Assembly (NCBI GenBank): GCA_946902985.2
Contig: OX336390.1
Location: 527,700,861 to 527,764,860, forward strand
Reading direction: 5' to 3'
DNA: 64,000 nt
DNA from: Meconema thalassinum
Lineage: Eukaryota > Arthropoda > Insecta > Orthoptera > Tettigoniidae
The stretch's first letter is position 1. Each line of letters opens with the position of its first letter. A model generated the notes under the pieces. The model did not search any database. It was not told where the DNA came from and saw only the letters and a program-made list of their open reading frames with translations. The position numbers and the translations under genes are program-made. Below are positions 32,129 through 42,396 of the stretch, one piece after another.

Positions 32129-33218
32129 TTCCTCTCAGTCTCTCTGTTCTTCACATATTTAAAATTGTACATTTTCCCTCTAGGGCTCAGAGCCTGGATT
32201 TGATCTCCTTTTTTCGTCACTGGGGAGTTTCCATCTGTTTTTTCGCCGTTGACTGTATGACGTTAGGTATCGTTCAGATACACTTCCCTTTTGTTTATGT
32301 TTCCCTATATATCCATCTAACCCTCCCCCCTCCCCCCTCCTCATTCTTCGAGGAGTTTCTATATTTCCACACCGCCCCCTTTACCTTCTCGTTACTTACT
32401 AATCTGTCCGCCGTTCCATCATGGACCATACAGTAATTTCTGGCAGCTGCTCTCTGGTGACGAACAGAGGAATTTATCTATATTTTTTGTAATCTCATTG
32501 ATTTACTTTCTATGGCCACATTGTTTATTTCCATTGAAAAAGGAGGCAAGGTTTCTCCGAAACGTATGGTTCAAATTAAAAATACACACGGCATTAGCCC
32601 AAAAGCATGAATTATTTATATAATAATCCGGGCCGTGAAAGCCTTAATATGCAAAATAATTTACCATATTTTTCCGTGCCCGACCTCAAGGTCAAGAGAA
32701 ATCTCGTCGAACGACTAAAAGTGACACCGATAATGTAATCGCGATTTTTCCCCGTGTTCTATCTAAACACTTACGAATCGCGTCAAAAGGCTGAGACCAG
32801 CGCCGATCGTGTAACGTCTCGATATTTCTCCGTACTTGACTGCGAAGACATAATTCGGTGACGATCACGTAACGTCGCATATATTTCTTCGTGGTCTATC
32901 GCGGGGACAAAGGAAATCTCCCCAAACGGGCAAGATCAGAGCAACTTCTTGTTAATCATAACTTCTTGTACACAAGACGGCATATTTGCTGAATCAACTC
33001 ATTTGATATTAAATATCCATTATTTATTTTTATCTAAATTATTATGACACCATAAGTGAATCTTATTCACTGCTTTAAACACAGTTCATTGTTGTTTTCC
33101 TTCACCGCGCGATGAGCTTCTATGGTTGCTGACCGCAGAAGTATCTTGAATTAAAAGGTAACTAAAAGGTAGCTAAAAAGTAACTAATTTTTACTTCATC
33201 CTTACAGTAGACACCCTG

Positions 33219-33719
33219 TAAAGTTTATCGATAATCCCGTCTCGCAGATTATCGCTGCATTACTTTTTGTGCTTCGACTGTTCGTAAGTGGGAAAGCTTG
33301 GTTTTAAGCGGTGCTTGCTGTAGTTCTGGTATTCGTGCAATTATGTGACAATTTTTGTGCGATTTAATGTTTTCGTGATGAATTAAAGTAAGAAACGATA
33401 TCATCAGTCTTTCAGGGAGGCATATTCTTCAGAATTTTTGGAAACTGGCACAATGAATTAGATAATCTCACATCACCAAGCTTTTGTAATCTCTTTCCAT
33501 GTAGTCTTTTCTCGCTATTTTTAAGACCTTGCGACGCATGTACGCGTTAAATTTTTGCGCTTTGGGATCTTCTGGATTTCTATTTTTGAAAGTTGGCAGG
33601 TATGCAATACATTTGGGCGTCCGGAACGAATTTCTAGTGACGAGACAAAATAAAGATCTATCGCTTACAATACGGGACGAATGGTCAGTTCGTTTTCATG
33701 TTACACTAGGAGGTCGCTG
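33219..33719. other. Right part of the outer TIR element and flank
   Basis: Non-coding. The inverted end of the outer element lies at about 33585-33603. Confidence 0.4.
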
Positions 33720-33733
33720 AAGATGTATATTCA

Positions 33734-34978
33734 CCCCCCAGGGACTCACTTCTAGTGGGCGTGTGTTGGCGACCACGGGGCCCCAGCTGAGTCCGGCATT
33801 GCTTCCACTTACTTGTGCCGGGCTCCTCTCCGTCTTCTTTCCTGTCGACCTCACTTGGTCAACTCTTGTTCTCTTCCGACCCCGTCGGTATTAGGGTATC
33901 CGAGGCCTAGGGAGTATCTTCCTTTCCCGCCTTAATTGGCCCTTGTCTCATCTTTCCTGACCGCCTCCTTCTGTGAGGGGCCAGCCTTCTTTTTCTTTTC
34001 CTTTTACCTGTTGCCTTGTGCTCAAGGCCCTTAAGGAGGCAGGGTGTATGTAGCCCCACCACTTCTGGTGCACCCTAGATAATGCTACACCCTCAGGGGC
34101 TCACGGCTGGTGAGTTCGGGAGTTGGCGACCCCGAGGGATTCCTGAGCTGGGTCCGTTTTCCCCCCTTTCGTCGCTTCCCTTTGGGCCGGACCCTCTCCT
34201 CTCTCCCCTCCCCTCTCCTCTTTTCCTTATATTTCCCTTTCCCGCACTGTTTTTGTTACTTAGTTCCCCGTGTATCTAAATTCCCTTTTAGCGTTTTTTT
34301 TAGGTATTTTTAATCTACGTTGCATTTTGTAAGTCTTTTCGATCTAGATTGCATTTTGTGAGTGTTTTTCAATCTCACTTGCATTTTGTAAGGATTGACA
34401 ATCTAAATTGCTTTTTAGTAAGTCTTTCAATATCCGGGCCGGGGCTTTTGTGAGTTTTTTGAATTTCAATTGCATTTTGTATTTTCAACCTACCCCGCTT
34501 TGTTCAAGTAGTTAAGTCTCAATTGCAATTTTGTGGGTATTTTGAATCTCCGTTACATTTTGTGCGTATTTTCAATCTCATTTGCATTTTGTAAGTATTT
34601 TGATTTCACTTGCATTATGTAGGTATTTCGACTGTACGTTGCATTTTGTACGTATTTTGGACTTAACCTACATTTTGTGCGTATTTTTCAATCTATTCCT
34701 TTTGTATTTTCGTCCGAAATTCCCTTATGTACGTATTACCGCTCTCCATTTGGTGAGTAGTTTCAATCTGAGTTCCTTTTTATAAGTATTTTCCCTGCTA
34801 CATAAGGCATAGTTGTTGGGGCTCACTGTCTATTTTATCTAAACCATTTTCGTTTCATCCATAGCAGTGAGCTGTTTTTTTTAATCTTCATCCTTTCATT
34901 TCACGCCATTTCATTTGATCAGGGGCTGATAACCTCGATGTTAGGCCCCTTAAAACAATTATCATCATCATCATCATC
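33734..34978 (+). mobile_element. Minisatellite-bearing retroposon, copy 1 (14-bp TSD)
   Basis: Flanked by AAGATGTATATTCA at 33720-33733 and 34979-34992, an exact 14-bp TSD. It begins CCCCCAGGGACTCACTTC with a GC-rich 5' region. Part of this head (TTGGCGACC...CAGCTGAGTCC) is repeated in diverged form at 34092-34160. The middle (about 34315-34790) is an array of roughly 30-bp units built on TTGCATTTTGTAAGTATTTT. The 3' end is CCTCGATGTTAGGCCCCTTA then AAACAA and (ATC)n. No coding capacity. TSD and simple 3' tail show it was retroposed. Confidence 0.88.
34315..34795 (+). repeat. ~30-bp minisatellite array in retroposon copy 1
   Basis: Diverged units of the pattern TTGCATTTTGTAAGTATTTT followed by CAATCTAAA-type sequence, 28-34 bp apart. 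The same unit makes up the arrays at 55500-55960 and 57508-58080. Confidence 0.85.
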
Positions 34979-34992
34979 AAGATGTATATTCA

Positions 34993-35354
34993 GAGTAGGG
35001 CATGTCATTTTGCAACCTACCCTGAATTTGTTGTGCTTAGAATTAGGTGTCTATTATGATATATTGTTAGGGTGACAAGAATTAACATTAACGGGGGATG
35101 TACCCGAAAAGCATCAAAATATTTAAATAATTACTGTGGCTCCATTTTTAAACATAACTTGATGACATTTAAGGAAAATAATCATTATATAGCATATTAC
35201 TTTAAACTATATTGGAAATAGAGAATATTGCATAGGTTATTATGATTTTTTTTCTTCAAAAACAAAAATAAAAAACGAAAAAACCAAAATGTTCCTTTTT
35301 TTGTAACCCATGAAGGAATTCCTTTGGTATTCATGTTTATATACTATTATATAT
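34993..35354. other. AT-rich non-coding stretch
   Basis: Nothing recognised. Confidence 0.4.
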
Positions 35355-36493
35355 TATAGCTATTGTACCCGGCGTTGCCCGGGAGGTGTCTTTATATGTT
35401 ATAGAAAGAAACGTGCCAATATATTTCGCAGTGTGTATTTATTTTGCCCTTAAGTGAGTTTAGAACATGGTTCTCCTCGATTCTTATGTTACTCAAGTTC
35501 AATATTAACTCACTGTAAATGGTCGAAAAGTACAGTACTGTGTTGTACAATAACAAAGCGGAGAATGCAACAATAGTAAAAAGGGATGTATACACACACA
35601 TTGATGGTGTGGCATTATTACGGTTTCGAAGAGAATCATTCCAACAATACCACCGCAATATTGCACCAATCGCTTTTCCGACAATGAAAACTGGAAGTCT
35701 GGTTTAAGTTATATTCACAGTGGAAAGAATTTCTTGTATGAAATGTTTGGATTGCATTTCTCAGAACTCTAATCCTCCCTACTCATTAACCTCACCGCAG
35801 CAGCGGGCTTGCCAGCGTCATTTCAGATAAATTGGTATCACCGATTACGAATATTATTGCGGAAGCCGAAATACCGGTTGCTTCCAAATAACTTCAGTAC
35901 TAACCACTCAGCAGGAAAGTTCATGAAGTTTTATAAAAATCGAGTGAACCTAATGGAATTCTATTACAATAAGGTGCAAAGGTATGTTAAGTTTCTGTCA
36001 TTTAATATCACGCAATTGTATTTTGTGATATAATTTGCATTTTGATATTGCGGAAATTATATTGACAAATAGTGTCAAGTCTTTGTTATGCTATACTGGG
36101 TTGACAGTGCTGTGTGGGCAGTTGAGTAACTAACGGGATTTCATGTAAAGAGCCTCATTTTCTATACCGGTAGTGGAGAGCGCAACTCGCATCCAGTCGG
36201 CCATGTCTCGACTTGAGCTACTGTTGCCATGGAAACGTCCTGCCTTGCCATTCCTTCATGAGTTAATTTTATGACTTGATCAGCCTTTGCTCGAGTGCAA
36301 AAGGGCCGAAATCAGAAGAATGAGAAAGACTATCGAAAATTCATGTAGCCAACCGTTCATTCTTGGTCCTAAACTATGTGTATGCAAAATTTGGTTGTGT
36401 TTGGTGGTACGGAACAAATCCACCCACCCACATACATACATACATACATACATACATACATACAGACTTTCACTTTTATATATAAGAAGATAG
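35355..36493 (+). mobile_element. Retroposon with CCCGGCGTTGCCCGGG head and (CATA)n tail
   Basis: The start TATTGTACCCGGCGTTGCCC and the end CATACAGACTTTCACTTTTA followed by TATATAAGAAGAT resemble a widespread insect retroposon type. About 1.1 kb, non-coding or too decayed to read. No TSD established; the class is uncertain. Confidence 0.5.
36429..36466. repeat. (CATA)n microsatellite
   Basis: About eight ACAT/CATA units inside the 3' region of the retroposon. Confidence 0.95.
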
Positions 36494-37159
36494 ACTCTTG
36501 ATAAGTGCTTAGATGTAAGTACCATAAGGAAAATGTAAGTTTTGAAAAAAAAAGCATTTGAGATTTACAATGTTTTCAGTAGACAAATTACGTCTATTTT
36601 AACCGTTTTCAATGCATAATTGTCCGGTCCCTAGCCATCAGTTGAATAATCACTATTACCTGCCACCCACTGTTTTGTAGCGGACCTTGCCACCAGGCGG
36701 GACAAACGCTGAAGAAAAGAATACCTGACACCAACTGGTTTAATAAATACTTTCTCTTTATGCATTTTGAGTTAAGGATATGCAGCCTAAGTATAAAGTG
36801 ACTCATTAACTGAAGAAACTCCTCACGAAACTAACCCCGGGCTACTGGCAGTCGAGATGGTGAAAGGAATATCCCCCTCCATTCCCTTCTTCAAGTATCT
36901 AGGTACTTAATTTCAATTGTGTATGCTAAAATATGCTGTTACGTTCAGAATATGCAAAAAAAAACAACAACAATAAACCCTCAAAATATGCGCATATGTA
37001 TTTTCAAAAAATCCGGTCCCTAGTAATCAGATTCAATATACACATAACTGCATGGAGCTGATGACTCGTACCAGGATCTTTCACATAGGCCTGTACAAAA
37101 GAGGGGAAGCTGCACTCAAGTACCGAAGTCGCAGTGGCTATCATGTAATAATAAATCAT
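36494..37159. other. Non-coding stretch
   Basis: The phrase TCCGGTCCCTAG occurs twice (about 36622 and 37011) in direct orientation. No gene. Confidence 0.4.
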
Positions 37160-37171
37160 CTACTAGCGTGA

Positions 37172-37491
37172 CCGACAGTAGTGGCTACGTGGGCTAAAAG
37201 CGCAGCGTTAGGTCATGGGGCCAAGCTCTCTGCTGACTCGGTAGACGCGTGGGTTCGAGCCCCACCGGCGGCTGTCCTTGAAATGGGTTTCCGTGGTTTC
37301 CCATTTTCAACACCAGGCAAATGCTGGGACAGTACCTTCTGACAGGCCACGGCCGCTTCCTTCCACTTCCTTGCCCAGTTTCATTCACCTTCATCATTCC
37401 ACCTCTCATCCCGACGCGCAGGTCGCCCACGGGCGTCGACTAGAAAGACCTGCACTCGGCCTCTCAGGAGGCTACACGACCAAAAAAAAAC
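37172..37491 (+). mobile_element. tRNA-derived SINE, family 1, full length with 12-bp TSD
   Basis: Plus-strand copy of the SINE at 3198-3559: same head (CCGACAGTAGTGGCTACG), B box GGGTTCGAGCCCC, and body through GGCCACGGCCGC. It carries a longer 3' part ending CGACCAAAAAAAAAC. TSD CTACTAGCGTGA at 37160-37171 and 37492-37503. Confidence 0.9.
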
Positions 37492-37503
37492 CTACTAGCG
37501 TGA

Positions 37504-38865
37504 TATCAAACTGTCGCGTCAGAGATAATGCTCTATCTACCACCTAGTCCATCTAACCAACCACTTGAGCCTTGGCAGAGCCATCGTGTTAGACAGCAGT
37601 AGCAATCCTGTTAACTTCATCACATCATTGAGACTTGCTTGTTGTTTCAGTTGGGGCTTGCGATGTCGTGGCCATCAGCTCCATGTACTTGGGTGTTTAT
37701 TTGTCTGAAAACCTGTGTTAGTGTATTATCAGTAGTAGTAACGGATCCCTGTGCATACTTCTATTTTGTAGTTATTACCGGTACTGATAGCTGTGCGAAG
37801 TAACAGTTTATGGTAAAATTCCTAATGCTGCCACAGTTAAATGTCACGACTGGGAAGACGAGCGCTCACGCATTATGAAAACGATGGCCCTGACTGTTTT
37901 AAGTAGATACTAGTAGGCGAGAGGAGTGGGTACTAGCAAATTAAAGCTGTCCACATCAATAAACTTATCTTGCAGGAGTAAAGAAGTAGTGGCGATGGAG
38001 TGAAACTTTGTAACACTGGACACCTTCAGATAACTTGAAAATTTCTGTTAAAACTAAATATACCACGATTATTATGCCTGGCTAGTAGCTTTAAATGGGC
38101 CTGATAGCATAGCTGGTTACTTCTCACTAAGGTATTATTTCTGGTTATAACACATAAGAGATTTTCGAATTGAAAGTCACATCCAGTGGTAAAAAAAGGA
38201 AGTCGTGGCTTCTAATCGTAATCGTGTGATTTAAAGCCATGTAAACCTGCAAGCCTTTTTTTTTCTCTTCTTTTTAAGAATATCTAGATTATTAAAACTT
38301 CTGTGGGGGAAGCTACCTGAAACACATGACCACTACATGGCCTTATGAATACGGCTGTGTTGAATTCTCTCTGAGTGATGATGAAATCTGACATAATGAA
38401 TGATAATAATGACGTGTTGCCACCAGAGAGACAGGCCATTCGATATGACGCCCGTAGGTGACGTGCAAGTCTTGATGAAGTGAACGATGAAGACGTCACT
38501 ATGTTCCCAAACCAGGAGCAATAACCATTTAAAGTTTTAAAATCCCATGACTCGGTGTGGCATCGAACCCGGGGCACTGCAGACCAAAGGCAATCGTCCT
38601 ATGTAGCCACGAATCTGGTCACATTTCCCCTGGTAAAACCTTTGAAACTCTTCTGTCACTGGGAGTTTACTGTCAGGAATACATTGTACAAAGCAAAGGC
38701 CACCAGTCACTGGTTCAGACTGAACTTGACTGATGGAAAACTCTTTCGTACAGAAAATTAATCCACTACATGTAGCAAACTGAGTATGCGAAACAGTGTG
38801 ATTTACATAAAACGAAAGAAAAGAAATACAAAAATGCCAACATGCTCCGGTCATTTCACTGAGAG
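37504..38865. other. Non-coding stretch
   Basis: No gene seen. A B-box-like phrase (GGGTTCGATGCC on the minus strand) lies near 38563-38577. Confidence 0.35.
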
Positions 38866-39078
38866 AGTCTGGACCTCGCCCCTAGTGATTTCCACGTTTT
38901 TGGTCCGCAGAAGTAGTTCCTGGCAGGACAGCGATTCACGTGCAACGATGACGCCAAGACAGCAGTCCGACGATGGTTCTACAGTCGGCCGGCTGAATTC
39001 TACCACAGGGGCATCTCAAATTTAGTGCTGCGATGGGACAAATGTCTGAACAAATGTGGAGACTCTGTGGAAAAATAG
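38866..39078 (+). pseudogene. Mariner-family (DD34D) transposase C-terminal fragment
   Basis: A 70-codon frame with one stop reads SLDLAPSDFHVFG, then FLAGQRFTCNDDAKTAVRRW, FYHRGISNLVLRWDKCLN and GDSVEK before the natural stop. It matches the C-terminus of mariner transposases, with the third catalytic Asp in the PDLAPSD-type motif (here LDLAPSD). An in-frame TAG follows FGPQK. The rest of the element is not recognisable upstream. It differs from the mariner remnant at 43.7 kb. Confidence 0.88.
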
Positions 39079-40889
39079 TGTAAGGTACGTAAAACAGTAG
39101 GTTACGTATATTTGTAATTACCTTTATATATTTTTTATTTTCTTGGCTAAAAAGAATAGGGGAAAACACTTTTCTATCCGCCCTCGTACATTTGATAATA
39201 CTGTATATCCATCCATATTAGCGTCATCGAAAAAAAAAACACAACAAATTCGCAGGCATAAGGACATAATGTCCAGTGTTCCGTTCGTAGTAGAACCTGA
39301 AAACTGTCGAATATGCGCTTTTTCAAATAACAACCGCCTATACGGTCAATATGTAGAGATAGGACAATCGTAACAGGCGCGCTACCCCAGCACCACAAGG
39401 CCGGCATAGTTCAGCTACATTATTGCATAATTAGTGAAAAAGAAAGGTTAATGACAAAATCGTTAATAGCTCCCCTCGAAATCCATCCTTTAGTGGCAAC
39501 TTTGAGAACTTTAACTTCACTGGTCATTCAATATGAGGACGAGGGAAGTACTGATGAAGGAAACAATAGTGATGTCACTGATGTGTGTCTAAAATCACTC
39601 CACTTTCCACAGTCAGTTCGTTACTGGGCGGAACAGCGAGGTCATCTAACCCATTTTCTGCAGGCAGCGAAAATGATTATCTGCCTATGGAACAGAAGCT
39701 CATTACATTACAGTGCAAGTGATCACGTTATAAATCATCATTGTCTAGCTACGCATGAAGTCCGGAGAAGAAACGCAATAAACGTAATTAATTTGGAATA
39801 TACTGTAGCAGCAACATCCTTACTCTGGGAATCTCACCAATTCCAAGTGGAATTGATTGAATGTTGTGGGTAAGAAGAAGTATTCCGCAAGTACTGTTCT
39901 AAAACAAAACTTCAATAAGACAGCTATACATGCGGAAAACCCAAATTGAAAGAAGTGGTGACTAGCCCAATGCAGGTGAAAAAGCTAGCATACTGGTAAG
40001 ATAATTTACATTCGCGCTTTGTAAATGTTAGTAGGGCGTGCAATGAAGATTTAAGATTGTGGGCAATATAAATTGTGAAGAACATATCTGGATCAATCGA
40101 CTTCGCTGCCTGATCAACTTGGATTCTAAAACATTAAAAAAAAGAAAAAAAACAGGAAAACAACGTTATTTTCCTGATTTATTTGAAATAATGGCTTAGG
40201 GATATTCTGGTAGATTGGAAACTTAGATTAGGTAAGAAATCGAGAGAGAGATTCTTTGGTAGATCACGCAGGTAAGGCGACCTTGTTAGGGTTCAAACCT
40301 GCATTAAGAAAATGTATTTTTACCTTTATTAGTAGTGAATACGTATTTGCATATGCCGCGTGTGTTGTGTACGGTTTCATCTGGTTCGATCTTGATTGAA
40401 TCATTACTTATCGACTGGTGATATGGATGCTCGCTCACAATATCACAAGTACCGTAGTTATAAACGCAGTCTTGACATGATCCGAGTCAGTAGTTAAGTG
40501 GGCGCACACTAGAAAGACGGATTAGATAACGCACTGCGAGTTCGTCGATCATTTACGAGCCAGTATTTCTCGGTAAGAACTTACTGTCGTGTATACTTCT
40601 GAACCATACGGTATCTTCTATTGTTATTCCTTCTTACTGTTCCTTGTTTATTCTATGTGTAGCTCATCTAATTCCCCGTGACGTATTTGCCGTATGATAA
40701 GTTCATAGAATTCTTGACACTGTAAATGGCATGTGGCATAGTCTTTTGCCCACTGGCCTGAGCGCAATCCTGTCTTAACACCTGTTTTCTTTCATCAGAC
40801 TATAGTTCAGATCCTAGTAACATTTAATGCCGCACTGTAAGAAGTAATTCTCTATACTTCGGATCTTTTACATATTTTAATGATTTGTA
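39079..40889. other. Non-coding stretch with one unrecognised open frame
   Basis: A 140-codon plus-strand frame at 39451-39873 begins MTKSLIAPLEIHPLVATL. It has no motif I recognise and no sign of promoter or splice context. It could be chance. No other gene seen. Confidence 0.35.
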
Positions 40890-40916
40890 TTATCATGCAA
40901 CACGTGCATGATAATT
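40890..40916. repeat. Small perfect palindrome
   Basis: ATTATCATGCA and its complement around a 5-base loop (ACACG). Confidence 0.7.
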
Positions 40917-41040
40917 CCAATATACATCTTCACGTTTGGAAGCAGTCCAAAGGAACACTCATTGCCAGCACCACATATTAAGGGAAGCGATGCGTTTTTG
41001 TTCTTAATTGTGATAGTTCAGGTCTCACAGTCTTATTATA

Positions 41041-41345
41041 AGGACCACCTCGTGGTGTAGTGGCCAGCATCATTATTGGCTGTCGCCCCGGGGGCCCGGA
41101 TTTGATTCCTGGCTCTGCCAAGAAATGTAATTCTGGTCTGCGAGTTGGAATGGGGTACACTTAGCCTCGTGAGGCAAAACTGAGAAGCAGTGGGTTCGAT
41201 TCCCACCTCAACCATCTTGTAAGTGGTTTTCCGTGGTTTCCCACATCTACTCCAGTCAAATGTCAGGACGGTTCCTAACTTAAGGTCACGGCCGCCTCCT
41301 TCCCAATCTTCACCTGAATTACAAGTACACACACTAATACAGCCA
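41041..41345 (+). mobile_element. Composite SINE with two tRNA-like modules
   Basis: An A box (TGGTGTAGTGGCC) and B box (GGATTTGATTCCT) near 41052-41116 are followed by a second B box (GGGTTCGATTCCC) near 41190-41205. The body then matches family 1 (TTTTCCGTGGTTTCCCACAT, and GGTCACGGCCGCCTCC). The double head suggests a dimeric SINE or one SINE inserted into another. Confidence 0.7.
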
Positions 41346-41690
41346 TAACAATGAAACACGTTATCAGACAAAAATCACTCTTACCCAAGTACACGGTGCT
41401 GAATGACAACGATGTCCAAGCCCGTCAGATGCAACAACAACCACCACCTCCACCACCGCCATATTATAAGACAGAGGACACAAGAGATTCGACAATACGA
41501 ATCTTGGTGGTGGTAGTTCTTTCTTTGGTGTAATATACCAACCGGCGTTAATTCAAATAACGCACACTAATACAGTCATCGCAATTAACACCGGTTATCA
41601 GACAGATTCTACACACACCCAAAGTACACGGGGCTACATGACCGCGTTGTCGCAGCCCCTAAACTAAGGAACCAACCAACCAAATATAGT
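41322..41690 (+). repeat. Duplicated SINE 3' module
   Basis: 41322-41404 and 41565-41645 are diverged direct copies (CACACTAATACAG, then TTATCAGACA and AAGTACACGG). The second ends GTCGCAGCCCCTAAACTAAG and AACC repeats. The module also occurs inverted at 14355-14437. Confidence 0.7.
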
Positions 41691-42039
41691 CCAGTTAAAT
41701 CGAGCACTGTGTTTTTAGCCTATTTTCATTTTATGAAAAAAAAAAAAAAAAAGGCGTATGAGATCACCTTTTGTCCGTGTGAGTGTGTGTGTTTGCGTAT
41801 GTGTGTGATTGGTGTCCCCCTCTAATAACTTCTAAACGGCTGGAGCTATTTCAATGAAACTCGGTAAGGTCATAGCACCATTTTGGCCGACCCCGATCGT
41901 GCCTTCAAATTTTACTAAGTTTTCCAATCCAACATGGTGGCTGTGCAAAATATTTAACTAGCATTCAATATCTCCGAAACTATTACCGATATCACCCTGA
42001 AAATGTTGTTTTGAAGTTTTGATTTCAAGAGCTTAGTTA
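41691..42039. other. Retroposon-like non-coding stretch
   Basis: Contains a poly(A) run (41736-41752), GT-rich phrases and CTTCTAAACGGCTGGAGCTA, a phrase type common in insect retroposon leaders. Class unclear. Confidence 0.35.
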
Positions 42040-42396
42040 GTTAGTTAGTTATTGTTGTTTTAAGGGGCGAAACTACGAGGTACAAGAGTTTAGTGTTAGC
42101 ATAGTAAGCCCTGTTTCCATTCATAATCCGTTTATGAATCTCCTCTGATACTGAATTCTCACAATTCTATATAGTACCAAGGTAACTCAAGCATTTTACA
42201 TTCTCAAACTTCTACTGACCAATTTCTCTTGCTCTTCTATCTTTTTCCGCTGATATTTTCATATATTTCCTTTTCCTTTTATTAATTCTCATTCCCATCT
42301 TTCCACTCTTCTCCTCCAGAATCTTGAACATTTCTTTAAGAGATTCCCTGTTCCGTGCCATCAACACAATGTCTTCCGCATGTGCATACACCTGCT
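42040..42396 (-). pseudogene. LINE fragment (RTE-like), 3' part, split by a second LINE
   Basis: The minus strand reads, from 42396 downwards, QVYAHAEDIVLMARNRESLK and EMFKILEEKSGKMGMRI, an RT motif C region where the expected YADD is HAED. It is followed by the 3' terminus CGCCCCTTAAAACAACAATA and TAAC repeats near 42030-42075. Its upstream part continues at 43612-43692, so the (CAA)n LINE at 42397-43611 jumped into it. Confidence 0.8.

Larger units (their letters stand above)
30048..32654. mobile_element. Penelope-like element, 5'-truncated inverted dimer
   Basis: Two inverted arms, 30045-31114 and 31556-32624 (about 1070 bp each), face each other around a 441-bp spacer. They look identical where I compared them, including the coding part. 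The insertion is flanked by a 13-bp TSD, AATAATTTACCAT (30035-30047 and 32655-32667). A 30-bp single-copy tail at 32625-32654 sits outside the right arm; such short extensions are known in Penelope elements. The spacer carries the RT catalytic region of the plus-strand copy. At the spacer's left junction the 6 bases GATGGT belong equally to both copies. Confidence 0.92.
28823..33218 (+). mobile_element. CAGGGTGTCTAC-ended DNA transposon, copy 1, split by a Penelope insertion
   Basis: Left end CAGGGTGTCTACCGGTAACG at 28823; inverted right end CAGGGTGTCTACTGTAAGG at 33218. With the Penelope insertion (30048-32654) removed, about 1.8 kb remains, with no transposase. A second, partial copy lies inverted at about 52118-53610 and matches over most of its length. 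The interior is made of loosely repeated units with recurring ATCGGCGCCG, TTGACGAGATTCC and AATATCGCGAT phrases. hAT-like or unclassified. Confidence 0.75.
28612..33603. mobile_element. Outer TIR-bracketed element
   Basis: The left end reads CATACCTGCCAAGTTTTCC; the reverse complement of the right end reads CATACCTGCCAACTTTCAAA. Eight-base flanks CATTACAC and CAATACAT agree at 6 of 8 positions, which could be a worn TSD. The body beyond the nested element is short and non-coding, so a non-autonomous DNA transposon is the simplest reading. Confidence 0.45.

Noticed and set aside
30048..32654. Hammerhead ribozyme in the Penelope terminal region
   Set aside because: Penelope elements often carry one, but I found no CTGATGA...GAAAC core with plausible stems. 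CTGGTGACGAAC near 32453 lacks stem II.
34315..34795. CRISPR-like array
   Set aside because: The ~30-bp units are adjacent and diverged, with no unique spacers, in a eukaryotic retroposon. This is a minisatellite.
36429..36466. CRISPR-like or other functional array
   Set aside because: Simple tetranucleotide microsatellite without spacers.
39451..39873. 140-codon plus-strand frame as a host gene
   Set aside because: No recognisable motif, codon pattern or splice context; cannot be told from chance.
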